A stretch of DNA of 64,000 nucleotides, from NCBI GenBank assembly GCA_963787375.1, contig CAWBCR010000031.1, positions 124,001-188,000 of the forward strand. Direction: 5' to 3'. A program made the translations under genes and the position numbers. Shown one piece after another: positions 56,391 to 64,000 of the stretch. Positions within the stretch are counted from its first letter, which is position 1. Every line of letters begins with the position of its first letter. The notes beneath the pieces are model-generated. The model did no database searches and was not told the DNA's origin. It saw only the letters and a program-made list of their open reading frames with translations. The stretch is from CAWBCR01 sp963787375 (lineage in GTDB: Bacteria > Chloroflexota > Anaerolineae > Aggregatilineales > UBA3940).

Positions 56391-57437
56391 ATGCGCGAAC
56401 AATCGCACCTCTACCAGGAAATCCACCAGCAGCCGGACGTGCTCGCCAACCTGCTCGACACCCAGCGCGGGGCGGTCGAGATGCTGGCCGAGGACATCCA
56501 GGCGCGCGGCATCTCGAGCATCGTGCTGGCGGCGCGCGGCACCAGCGACAACGCCGGGCGCTACGCCCGCTATCTGCTGGGCTCGATGAACGGCCTGCTG
56601 GTCACGCTGGCGACGCCCAGCCTGTACACCATCTATAACCGCCCGCCGCGCCTCGACGGGACGCTGGTGCTGGGCATCAGCCAGAGCGGCAAGAGCCCCG
56701 ACATCGTGGCCGTGCTGGCCGAAGCGCGCCGGCAGGGCGCGCTGACCGCCGCTATCACCAACTTTCCGCGCTCCGACCTGGCCCGGCAGGCCCAGCACGT
56801 CATCGACCTGCGCGCCGGGCTGGAAGAGTCGGTGGCGGCCACCAAGACCTACACCGCTGAGCTGGCGACGATCGCGCTGTTGAGCGCCGCACTGGCCGGC
56901 GACGCCGAGATGCGCGCCGAGGTCAGCCGGCTGCCGCAGCTTGTCGACGACGTGCTGGCCATCAGCGAGGAGATCGCCCCGATTGCCGAGCGCTATCGCT
57001 ATATGCGGCACTGTGTGGTCATCGGGCGCGGCTACAATTACGCCACCGCCTTCGAGCTGGCGCTCAAGGTCAAGGAGCTGACCTACACCGTCGCCGAGCC
57101 ATATTCCAGCGCCGATTTCCTGCACGGGCCGCTGGCGATGATCGACGAGGGCTTCCCGGCGATTGTTATCGCGCCGTCGGGGCTGATGCTGGCCGAGCTG
57201 GCCGACTTCGCGCAGACGCTCAAGCAGCATGGCGCGGAGCTGATCGCCATCAGCGACGACCGCGCCCTGCTCGACGCGGCGCGCGTCGCGCTGCCGCTGC
57301 CGGAGCGCGTGCCGGAGTGGCTGTCGCCGGTTCCGGCCATCATCCCCGGCCAGTTGTTCGCCATGCACCTGGCCTTCGCCCGCGACTACGACCCCGATCA
57401 CCCGCGCAGCCTGCACAAGGTGACCGAAACGCGCTAA
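56391..57437 (+). CDS. double-SIS aminosugar-phosphate isomerase (GlmS C-terminal-like)
   Basis: 348 residues. Two SIS domains: the first with VLAARGTSDNAGRYARYLL and LGISQSGKSPDIVAVL, the second with VIGRGYNYATAFELALKVKE and SADFLHGPLAMIDEG. This is the isomerase half of glucosamine-6-phosphate synthase without the glutaminase domain, as in AgaS/FrlB-type deaminases and deglycases. It would interconvert an aminosugar- or amino-acid-sugar phosphate. ATG 56391 is chosen because AAGGCGG lies upstream and it matches the family start. No intact catalytic glutaminase is near. Confidence 0.9.
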   Translation: MREQSHLYQEIHQQPDVLANLLDTQRGAVEMLAEDIQARGISSIVLAARGTSDNAGRYARYLLGSMNGLLVTLATPSLYTIYNRPPRLDGTLVLGISQSGKSPDIVAVLAEARRQGALTAAITNFPRSDLARQAQHVIDLRAGLEESVAATKTYTAELATIALLSAALAGDAEMRAEVSRLPQLVDDVLAISEEIAPIAERYRYMRHCVVIGRGYNYATAFELALKVKELTYTVAEPYSSADFLHGPLAMIDEGFPAIVIAPSGLMLAELADFAQTLKQHGAELIAISDDRALLDAARVALPLPERVPEWLSPVPAIIPGQLFAMHLAFARDYDPDHPRSLHKVTETR

Positions 57438-57445
57438 CGCGGAAC

Positions 57446-57583
57446 TCACTGCAAAGCTGCAAAGAAAAGACTAACCGCAGAGCACGCGGAGAACGCAGAG
57501 AGATCTGTCCTCTGCGCCCTCTGCGTTCTCTGCGGTTAATCCTGTTGTTTCTTCCTTTGCGCCCTTTGTGACTTTGCGGTGAA
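57446..57583. repeat. dispersed inverted repeat of CCGCAAAG/CCGCAGAG type
   Basis: The left arm (ACTGCAAAGCTGCAAAG, then AACCGCAGAGCACGCGGAG) is mirrored by the right arm (CTCTGCGTTCTCTGCGGTT, then CTTTGCGCCCTTTGTGAC and TTTGCGGTGAA). It fills the gap between two convergent genes. The same words occur at 38643, 58442 and 63471. Confidence 0.8.
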
Positions 57584-57590
57584 TGATCTT

Positions 57591-58403
57591 CTATCCCCGT
57601 GACTCAATCTGCCGCAGCAGATCGACCAGCTCCGCCAGGTCGCGCACGACCACGTCCGGCGGGTGCGGCGCGGTCGGGATGTCCTCGCGGCGGGCCTCGC
57701 CGCTGAGCACCAGCACGGTCACCATACCCACCGCGCCCAGCGCGATGTCGGTGTACAGCCGGTCGCCCACCATGCACAGCAACTCGACCGGCAGGCCGGT
57801 GCGCGCCGCCAGCGCGGCGACCATCGGCGGGTGCGGCTTGCCGACGATCACGTCGGGCCGCCGCCCGGTCGACGCCTCCACAAAGGCGATCATCGCGCCG
57901 ATGTCGGGCATGTAGCCGCCCTCGACCGGACAGTTGAAATCGGGGTGCGTCGCGACGTACGGCAGGCCGCCCCGCACGAAGTCGCACAGCTTCCACAGCT
58001 TGTCGTAGGTCAGCGTAGTGTCGAAGCCCAGCACCGCCACGTCGGGCGCGTCGGCAGCCAGCGTGAAGCCGTGCGTGGTGAACTCCTCCGCCAGCGCCGC
58101 CGTCCCGACCAGATACACGCGCGCGCCGGGCTGGCGGGCGTGCAGGTACAGCGCGGTCGCCTCGCCGGAGGTGAAGATCTGCTCGGGCCGCACGTCGAGC
58201 CCCAGCCGGGTGAGCTTGTCGGCGTACTGCGTGCGGTCCTTCGATGAGTTGTTGGTCAGGAACAGGTACGGGATGCCGCGCGCGTCGAGCAGCGCCAGCA
58301 GGTCGCGCGCGCCGGGCAGCAGGCGCTCGCCGAGATAGGTGGTGCCGTCCATATCGAGCGCGAAGCCGCGCACGGCGTCGAGGCGGTGGAGGCCGGCAGT
58401 CAT
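57591..58403 (-). CDS. HAD-IIA family sugar/aryl phosphatase (NagD-like)
   Basis: 270 residues from the ATG at 58403 (AGGAG upstream). HAD motifs: DMDGT (Asp17, Asp19), FLTNNSSKD near 45, a C2 cap with GFDTTLTYDKLW, the Lys in VGKPHPPM, and MVGDRLYTDI near 213. This is the NagD/4-nitrophenylphosphatase group of HAD-IIA enzymes, which hydrolyse sugar phosphates and nucleoside monophosphates. It is convergent with the SIS isomerase gene and divergent from the trp operon. Confidence 0.92.
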   Translation of the reverse strand: MTAGLHRLDAVRGFALDMDGTTYLGERLLPGARDLLALLDARGIPYLFLTNNSSKDRTQYADKLTRLGLDVRPEQIFTSGEATALYLHARQPGARVYLVGTAALAEEFTTHGFTLAADAPDVAVLGFDTTLTYDKLWKLCDFVRGGLPYVATHPDFNCPVEGGYMPDIGAMIAFVEASTGRRPDVIVGKPHPPMVAALAARTGLPVELLCMVGDRLYTDIALGAVGMVTVLVLSGEARREDIPTAPHPPDVVVRDLAELVDLLRQIESRG

Positions 58404-58441
58404 GTTCAGGCTCCTGATCGCTGAGGTCATGCAGAAGAGTA

Positions 58442-58471
58442 AACCGCAAAGGCATGAAGGGCGCAAAGACG
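58442..58471. repeat. dispersed CCGCAAAG-type repeat, short copy
   Basis: AAACCGCAAAGGCATGAAGG and GCGCAAAGACGA repeat one arm of the larger elements. It ends just before the trp promoter. Confidence 0.65.
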
Positions 58472-58480
58472 ATCTATGCT

Positions 58481-58509
58481 TGACAAGCTCCCCAATTCTG
58501 ACTAGTATA
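58481..58509 (+). promoter_or_regulatory. promoter of the trp operon
   Basis: A perfect TTGACA (58481-58486), a 17 bp spacer and TAGTAT (58504-58509). It lies directly upstream of the T-box leader. Confidence 0.7.
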
Positions 58510-58534
58510 GAACCATCAACCGAATAGACAACAC

Positions 58535-58826
58535 ACACAGACGTTGATCTGGAAGAGTACGCGCCGGGGCGGTGTTCAGAGAGCCTCCGGATGCTGCGAA
58601 GGGGGTACATGCGCAGGCGCGGAATGGGTCAGGGAGTCGTGCAGGCGAACGGCGCAAGACGCGCTAACTAGCCTGCCCCGGAGCGCGCACCGTTATCACA
58701 GCGCAGGGTATCGCCGCAAGGCCGTACCTGTCAGAGCGGGCAGCCCACACGCGCAGTGGCTCGGGGCGCTCATCAAGGTGGCACCACGGGAACCTTCTCT
58801 CGTCCTTGAACGGGAGAAGGTTTTTT
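58535..58826 (+). ncRNA. T-box riboswitch (tryptophan), leader of the trp operon
   Basis: The T-box core AAGGTGGCACCACGGG (58775-58790) is followed at once by an intrinsic terminator: AACCTTCTC (58791-58799) pairs with GAGAAGGTT (58814-58822), then T6. Upstream, a long stem I contains GAGAGCCTCCGG and a distal loop near 58590. A TGG triplet in GGAATGGGTC (58625-58627) is in the right place for a tryptophan specifier codon. Uncharged tRNA-Trp would stabilise the antiterminator and allow expression of trpE onwards. Specifier position is by eye. Confidence 0.88.
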
Positions 58827-58842
58827 GATTCTGGAGGCAGGT

Positions 58843-60375
58843 ATGGCGTCACCGGCGAGCACAGTCCGCGAGCACAAACACATCATCCCGACACGGGCAG
58901 AGGCCCACCGCCTGTTCGAGCAGGGCGACCTGCTGCCGGTGTACCGCTCGGTGCTGGCCGACCTCGACACGCCGGTGTCGATCTACCTCAAGCTGCGGGC
59001 GGCGGGCATGGCGGCCTTCCTGCTGGAGAGCGTCGAAGGTGGCGAGCAGGTGGGGCGCTATTCGTTTCTGGGCGTGAACCCGCGCGCGCGGCTCGTCGTC
59101 GAGGGCCGCACGGTGACTCGCATCGAGGGCGGCGTGGCGCAGCGGCTAGAGCTTGCGCCCGGCGAAGACCCGCTCGACGCGATCCGGCGCGAGCTTCAGC
59201 AGGTGACCTGCATCCGGGTTGACGGCCTGCCGCGTTTCATCGGCGGGGCGGTAGGCTACCTCGGCTACGACGTAGTGCGCTTCTTCGAGCGCCTGCCCGC
59301 CACGGCTCCACGCGACCTCGACGTGCCGGATGCGATCTTCCTGCTGGTCGATACGCTGGTCATCTTCGACCATCCCCGGCAGCGGCTGCTGATCCTCGCC
59401 AACGCGCGCCTCAACGGCGACCCCGACGCGGCTTACGACGACGCGCTGCGCCGCATCGACGCGGTGGCCGGCGCGCTGGACGCGCCGCTGCCGCCTATCC
59501 CGCAGGCGGGCGCGCCGACCGGCGCAGTCATGACTTCCAACATGCCGCGCGAGCGGTACGAGGCCGGCGTGCGGCAGGCCAAAGAGCACATCGCGGCGGG
59601 CGACGTGTTTCAGGTGGTGCTGTCGCAGCGCTTCAGCCGCCGCACGTCCGCGCCGCCGCTGCTGATCTACCGGGCACTGCGGGCGCTGAACCCCTCGCCC
59701 TACATGTTCTTCTTCGAGTTCGGCGAGCACGGCGGGCAGCCGCTGAGCCTGATCGGCGCATCGCCGGAGATGCTGGTCCGGTTGGAGGACGGCCTCGCCA
59801 CCGTGCGCCCTATCGCCGGGACGCGCCCGCGCGGCGAGAGCGAGGCCGCCGACGAGAAGCTGGCCGCCGACCTGCTGGCCGACCCCAAAGAGCGCGCCGA
59901 GCACGTCATGCTGGTCGACCTGGGCCGCAACGACCTGGGCCGCGTGTGCGAATACGGCACGGTCAGGGTGCCGCACATGATGGACGTCGAGCGCTACTCG
60001 CACGTGATGCATATCGTCAGCCAGGTCGAGGGGCGGGTGCGGCCCGGCCTCGACGCCTTCGACGTGATCCGCGCGACCTTCCCGGCGGGCACGCTGTCCG
60101 GCGCGCCCAAGATCCGCGCGATGGAGATCATCGAGGCGCTGGAAGGCACGCGGCGCGGCCCCTATGGCGGCGCGGTCGGCTACTTCGGCTACGACGGCTC
60201 GATGGACACCTGCATCACCATCCGGGCGATGGTCGTGCACGGCGACACAGTCCACGTGCAGGCCGGGGCAGGCATCGTCGCCGACAGCGACCCGGCCCGC
60301 GAGTACGAGGAAACGGCCCACAAGGCGCGCGCGCTGGCCGTCGCCGTGCAGCAGGCCGAAGAAGGGTTGATGTGA
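58843..60375 (+). CDS. trpE: anthranilate synthase component I
   Basis: 510 residues from ATG 58843 with GGAGG upstream; a start further 5' would lie in the T-box terminator. It makes anthranilate from chorismate with ammonia supplied by TrpG. The feedback region carries LLESVEGGEQVGRYSF, the typical LLES motif for Trp inhibition. Catalytic motifs: GDVFQVVLSQRF, PIAGTRPRG, VDLGRNDLGRV, TFPAGTLSGAPK and YGGAVGYFGYDG. It heads the operon under T-box control. Confidence 0.96.
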   Translation: MASPASTVREHKHIIPTRAEAHRLFEQGDLLPVYRSVLADLDTPVSIYLKLRAAGMAAFLLESVEGGEQVGRYSFLGVNPRARLVVEGRTVTRIEGGVAQRLELAPGEDPLDAIRRELQQVTCIRVDGLPRFIGGAVGYLGYDVVRFFERLPATAPRDLDVPDAIFLLVDTLVIFDHPRQRLLILANARLNGDPDAAYDDALRRIDAVAGALDAPLPPIPQAGAPTGAVMTSNMPRERYEAGVRQAKEHIAAGDVFQVVLSQRFSRRTSAPPLLIYRALRALNPSPYMFFFEFGEHGGQPLSLIGASPEMLVRLEDGLATVRPIAGTRPRGESEAADEKLAADLLADPKERAEHVMLVDLGRNDLGRVCEYGTVRVPHMMDVERYSHVMHIVSQVEGRVRPGLDAFDVIRATFPAGTLSGAPKIRAMEIIEALEGTRRGPYGGAVGYFGYDGSMDTCITIRAMVVHGDTVHVQAGAGIVADSDPAREYEETAHKARALAVAVQQAEEGLM

Positions 60376-60385
60376 GGGAGGCAGC

Positions 60386-60958
60386 ATGATCGTCGTCATC
60401 GACAATTACGACAGCTTCACCTACAACCTCGTTCAGGAGATGGGCGAGCTGGGCGCAGAGTTGTGCGTGCTGCGCAACGACGCGGCGACGGTGGACGATG
60501 TGCGCCGCCTGGAGCCGACGCACATCGTCATCTCGCCGGGGCCGGGCACGCCGGACGACAGCGGCGTGTCGCTGGACGTGATCCGCGAGCTGGGGCCGTC
60601 GACGCCGGTGCTGGGCGTGTGCCTGGGCCACCAGGGGATCGGGCAGGTGTACGGCGGCGTGGTCACCCGCGCCGAGCGCCTGATGCACGGCAAAACCAGC
60701 AGCGTCTATCACCACGGCGACGGGCTGTTCGACGGCATTCCCAGCCCGTTCGAGGCGACCCGCTACCACAGCCTGATCGTCGCCGAGCCGCTGCCGGACT
60801 GCCTGCGCATCACGGGCTTCACCCAGCAGGGGGAGATCATGGCGCTGCGCCACCGCCAGCACCCGGTGATGGGCGTGCAGTTCCACCCGGAGAGCATCCT
60901 GACGACGGTCGGCCCGCGCATTTTGCAGAATTTTCTGGAGGGCAACTATGACCACTGA
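60386..60958 (+). CDS. trpG: anthranilate synthase component II (glutamine amidotransferase)
   Basis: 190 residues, a class I glutaminase. Nucleophile Cys79 in GVCLGHQGIG, and His167 with Glu169 in FHPES complete the triad. ISPGPGTPDDSG is the oxyanion/glutamine region. It delivers ammonia to TrpE; it may also serve folate synthesis as PabA, as often in single-copy cases. It starts 10 bp after trpE and overlaps the start of trpD by 11 nt. Confidence 0.95.
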   Translation: MIVVIDNYDSFTYNLVQEMGELGAELCVLRNDAATVDDVRRLEPTHIVISPGPGTPDDSGVSLDVIRELGPSTPVLGVCLGHQGIGQVYGGVVTRAERLMHGKTSSVYHHGDGLFDGIPSPFEATRYHSLIVAEPLPDCLRITGFTQQGEIMALRHRQHPVMGVQFHPESILTTVGPRILQNFLEGNYDH

Positions 60959-61982
60959 CATCCAACGCGCGATAGACATCACCAGCCGCTTCGGGCACCT
61001 TCAGGCGCACGAAGCCGAGGAGGTCATGAGCCAGATCATGGCCGGGCAGGCCACCGACGCGCAGATCGGCGCGTACCTGATGGCGCTGCGCATGAAGGGC
61101 GAGACGCAGAGCGAGATCACCGGCAGCGCGCGCGCCATGCGGGCCAACGCCACCCGCGTGCCGACCCGCTACGACGGCGCGCTGCTCGACACGTGCGGCA
61201 CCGGCGGCGACAAGTCCGGCACGTTCAACATCAGCACGACGGTGGCTTTCGTGGCGGCGGGGGCCGGCGTGCCGGTCGCCAAGCACGGCAACCGCGCCTC
61301 GACCAGCCAGTGCGGCAGCGCCGACGTGCTGGGCGAGCTGGGCGTCAACCTCAGCCTGACGCCGGAGCAGGTCGGCCAGTGCATCGACCAGATCGGCATC
61401 GGCTTCCTGTTCGCGCCCAGCCTGCACCCGGCGATGAAATACGCCATCGGCCCGCGCAGGCAGATGGCGATCCGCACCATCTTCAACATCCTCGGCCCGC
61501 TGACCAACCCCGCCGGCGCGCGGCGGCAGATCATGGGCGTCTTTGCCCCCGACCTGACCGACATGCTGGCCCACGTGCTGGGCGACCTCGGCGCGGAGTT
61601 GGCGATGGTCGTCAGCGGCTACGGCGGCCTCGATGAGCTGACCACCACCGGGCCCAACCACATCAGCCACTACCACGACGGCGCGGTCGAGACGCTGGAG
61701 CTGAACCCGCAGGATTACGGCTTTCGCGGCGCGCACATCTCCGAGCTGCTGGGCGGCGACCCGCCAGCCAACGCCGCCATCCTGCGCGGCGTGCTAAGCG
61801 GCGAGGTCGACAGCGCCAAGCGCGACGTGGTGCTGCTGAACGCCGGGGCGGCGCTGCTGGCCGCCGGCGTGGCGAAGGACATCGCGGGCGGCGTGCGGCT
61901 GGCCGCCGAGACCATCGATAGCGGCGCGGCGCTGGCCAAGCTCGACGCGCTGATCGAGATGACGAAGGGGTTTGCCACATGA
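60948..61982 (+). CDS. trpD: anthranilate phosphoribosyltransferase
   Basis: 344 residues, a normal length. It joins anthranilate and PRPP. Motifs: DTCGTGGDKSGTFNIST near 81 (PRPP loop), KHGNRASTSQCGSADVLGEL near 108, MKYAIGPRRQMAIRTIFNIL and GPLTNPAGA. The frame is intact. It overlaps trpG upstream and trpC downstream (ATGA), so translation is coupled. Confidence 0.96.
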   Translation: MTTDIQRAIDITSRFGHLQAHEAEEVMSQIMAGQATDAQIGAYLMALRMKGETQSEITGSARAMRANATRVPTRYDGALLDTCGTGGDKSGTFNISTTVAFVAAGAGVPVAKHGNRASTSQCGSADVLGELGVNLSLTPEQVGQCIDQIGIGFLFAPSLHPAMKYAIGPRRQMAIRTIFNILGPLTNPAGARRQIMGVFAPDLTDMLAHVLGDLGAELAMVVSGYGGLDELTTTGPNHISHYHDGAVETLELNPQDYGFRGAHISELLGGDPPANAAILRGVLSGEVDSAKRDVVLLNAGAALLAAGVAKDIAGGVRLAAETIDSGAALAKLDALIEMTKGFAT

Positions 61983-62795
61983 TGGCCGAATTCGTCCACA
62001 CCGGCACCATTCTCGACGCGATCATGATGCACAAGGCCGACGAGGTCGAGCGGCGGCTGGCGCATACCTCGATGCTGTGCGCCATGGCGCTGAGCCACCG
62101 CGCGGACCCGCCGCGTGATTTCACCGGCGCGCTGCGCCGCCATGCACCGGCGCTGATCGCCGAGGCCAAGCGTGCCTCGCCCAGCCGGGGAACGCTGGTT
62201 GCGGACTTCGACGCGGCGGCGCTGGCTTCGACCTACGCCACGAACGGCGCGGCGGCGATCTCGGTGCTGACCGACGAGCGCTTCTTCGGCGGCAGCCTCG
62301 ACGACCTGCGCGCGGCGCGGGCGGCGGTCGACGTGCCGCTGCTGCGCAAAGACTTCGTGTTCGACGTGTACCAGGTCTACGAGGCGCGCGCCGCCGGGGC
62401 CGACGCCGTGCTGCTGATCGCCGCCGTGCTGACCGACCAGCAGCTTCGCGTCCTGCACGACATCGTGACCGGGCTGGGCATGGCGGCGCTGGTCGAGGTG
62501 CACGACGAGGCCGAGCTTGGAGCGCGCGCTGCGCCTCGGCCCGGCGCTGGTCGGCATCAACAACCGCGACCTGCGCACCTTCGACGTCAGCACCGACACG
62601 TTCGCGCGGCTGGCCCCACTGGTGCCGGATGGCGTGACGCTCGTCGCCGAGAGCGGCATCCACCTGCCGGGCGACGTGCGGCGCATGGCGGCGCTGGGCG
62701 CGCATGCCGTGCTGGTCGGCGAGGCGCTGGTCACAGCGCACGACGTGGCGGCGGCGGTGCGCACGCTGAGCGGGGCGGGCCGCCACGGCTCATAG
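61979..62795 (+). CDS. trpC: indole-3-glycerol phosphate synthase, one frameshift
   Basis: About 271 residues after removing one base near 62515. It closes the indole ring of carboxyphenylaminodeoxyribulose phosphate. Barrel motifs: LIAEAKRASPSRG, ISVLTDERFFGGS, PLLRKDFVFDVYQ, ALVEVHDEAEL (before the break), then LVGINNRDLRTF and VAESGIH (after it). The break lies in GAGCTTGGAGCG, where GAGCTGGAGCG restores the frame. The first ATG overlaps the trpD stop; a second ATG follows at once. Confidence 0.92.
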
Positions 62796-62808
62796 GGGGC
62801 GGGGATCG

Positions 62809-63591
62809 ATGATCCGTGTCAAAATCTGCGGCGTCACCACGCTCGATGATGGGCTGGCTGCTGCCCACGCCGGGGCCGACCTGCTGGGCCTGAACTTCTA
62901 CCCGCCCAGCCCGCGCTGCCTGGCGGTCGAGCAGGCGCAGGCCCTTGCCGCCGGGCTGCGGGACGCGCTCGGCGCGAACTGCCCGGCGCTGGTCGGCGTG
63001 TTTGTCAACGAGCCGCCTGAACTCGATCCGGCAGGTGATCGCGGCGGTGGGGCTCGACGCGGCGCAGCTTTCCGGCGACGAGCCGCCCGACGCGGCGGCG
63101 GCGCTGTCCGGCGCGGCCTACAAGGCGATCCGCCCGCGCAGCCTCGATGAGGCGCTACGCTTGGCCGCCGCCTACCTGCCCCACGCGCCCGACCGCCGAG
63201 CTCGCTGCCCGCGCTGCTGCTCGACGCCTATCACCCCGACCTGTACGGCGGCACCGGCGAGCAGGCCAGCGCGGAGCTGGCGCGGGCGGTGGCGGCCTTC
63301 ACCACGCGGCTGATGCTGGCCGGCGGGCTGACGCCGGACAACGTCGGGGCGCGGGCGGCGGCGCTGCGCCCGTGGGGCGTCGACGTGGCCAGCGGCGTCG
63401 AGGACGGCACGCCGGGCCGCAAAGACGCGGACAAGATGCGGGCTTTTGTGGAAGCGGTGAAGAGGAAGATGAACCGCAAAGACGCAAAGGGCGCAAAGAG
63501 AATGCTATTCGGCCACTCTGCGATCTCTGCGGTTAGTCCTTTTCGTCTTTCCTTTGCGTTCTTTGCGTCTTTGCGGTGGAAAATGAATTGA
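62809..63591 (+). CDS. trpF: phosphoribosylanthranilate isomerase, two frameshifts and a repeat-derived tail
   Basis: The (beta/alpha)8 barrel of about 220 residues is complete when frames are joined near 63025 and 63200. It starts VKICGVTTLDDGLAAAHAGA, has LGLNFYPPSPRCL and LVGVFVNE, then ALLLDAYHPDLYGGTGE and LMLAGGLTPDNV. It performs the Amadori step between TrpD and TrpC products. After DADKMRAFVEAVKRKM the frame runs straight into the dispersed repeat at 63471, adding about 39 residues of repeat translation before the TGA at 63589-63591. GGGGCGGGG precedes ATG 62809. Confidence 0.88.
63471..63579. repeat. dispersed inverted repeat fused to the end of trpF
   Basis: The left arm AACCGCAAAGACGCAAAGGG, followed by CGCAAAGAG, mirrors the right arm CTTTCCTTTGCGTTCTTTGC and GTCTTTGCGGTG, with a CTCTGCGATCTCTGCGGTT middle part. 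It lies inside the trpF reading frame and before trpB. Confidence 0.8.
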
Positions 63592-63599
63592 GAGGCCCT

Positions 63600-64000
<401 letters not shown>

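Noticed and set aside
55194..57437. A 747-residue fusion frame over the MFS and SIS genes
   Set aside because: The first part is an out-of-frame shadow of the MFS gene; only the part from 56391 encodes the SIS protein.
57446..57583. CRISPR array or tRNA-like structure
   Set aside because: It is a single inverted repeat of a dispersed family, without spacer units or a tRNA fold.
58544..58828. 94-residue frame upstream of trpE
   Set aside because: It lies entirely within the T-box RNA and its terminator.

Overview
The window is a high-GC stretch of bacterial chromosome that most resembles the Chloroflexota, probably class Anaerolineae. The clues are lipoproteins and membrane-anchored proteins with long Thr/Pro/Ala linkers, very large GAF/PAS histidine kinases, a MASE3 kinase, a T-box controlled trp operon and dispersed CCGCAAAG-type repeats. 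This placement is an inference from gene style. No rRNA, tRNA, CRISPR array, insertion sequence or replication origin was seen.

Layout. 1-2833: end of a PrsW-like protease, an Nramp metal transporter and a two-domain universal stress protein, all heavily frameshifted. 2965-7223: a secreted protein of unknown function, archaeal-type glucose dehydrogenase, a PRC-barrel protein and ATP-dependent PEP carboxykinase. 7313-17810: surface proteins, an HtrA lipoprotein protease, a TetR regulator with an epimerase-like SDR, an OmpR-type two-component system with a small membrane protein, and FtsH. 18069-22834: an unknown 94-residue protein, a fatty acid desaturase, TypA and an FTR1 iron permease. 22931-36449: a sensory block with four multidomain histidine kinases, one response regulator and a degenerate receiver. 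36622-38638: HPr, NagA and a hexulose-phosphate isomerase-like SIS protein. 38879-51040: an amide and peptide utilisation block (AstE-like hydrolase, C45 acyltransferase/peptidase, S9 peptidase, double creatininase, PrdB-like protein) beside an Opp/Dpp-type ABC transporter. 51368-58403: TMEM175 channel, LuxR-type regulator, PHP and ceramidase-like enzymes, an MFS transporter, a SIS sugar isomerase and a HAD phosphatase. 58481-64000: T-box leader and trpE-G-D-C-F-B, cut by the window end.

How the parts may work together. Three promoters, those of the secreted protein, htrA and ftsH, carry the same operator: (C)TTAAG-like hexamers repeated every 11 bp, ending 21-22 bp before a -10 box. The OmpR-family regulator and kinase lie just downstream of ftsH, so I propose an envelope-stress regulon in which this pair controls HtrA, FtsH and the secreted protein. 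The amide/peptide block pairs uptake with several hydrolases. Within it, the PrdB-like gene has an in-frame UGA exactly at the family's redox-active Cys/Sec position, so it is probably a selenoprotein.

Caution. About 25-30 single-base indels break otherwise well conserved genes, roughly half of them before base 2833. Many are best explained by consensus errors in the assembly. Coordinates of frameshifted genes below span the whole interrupted coding region.
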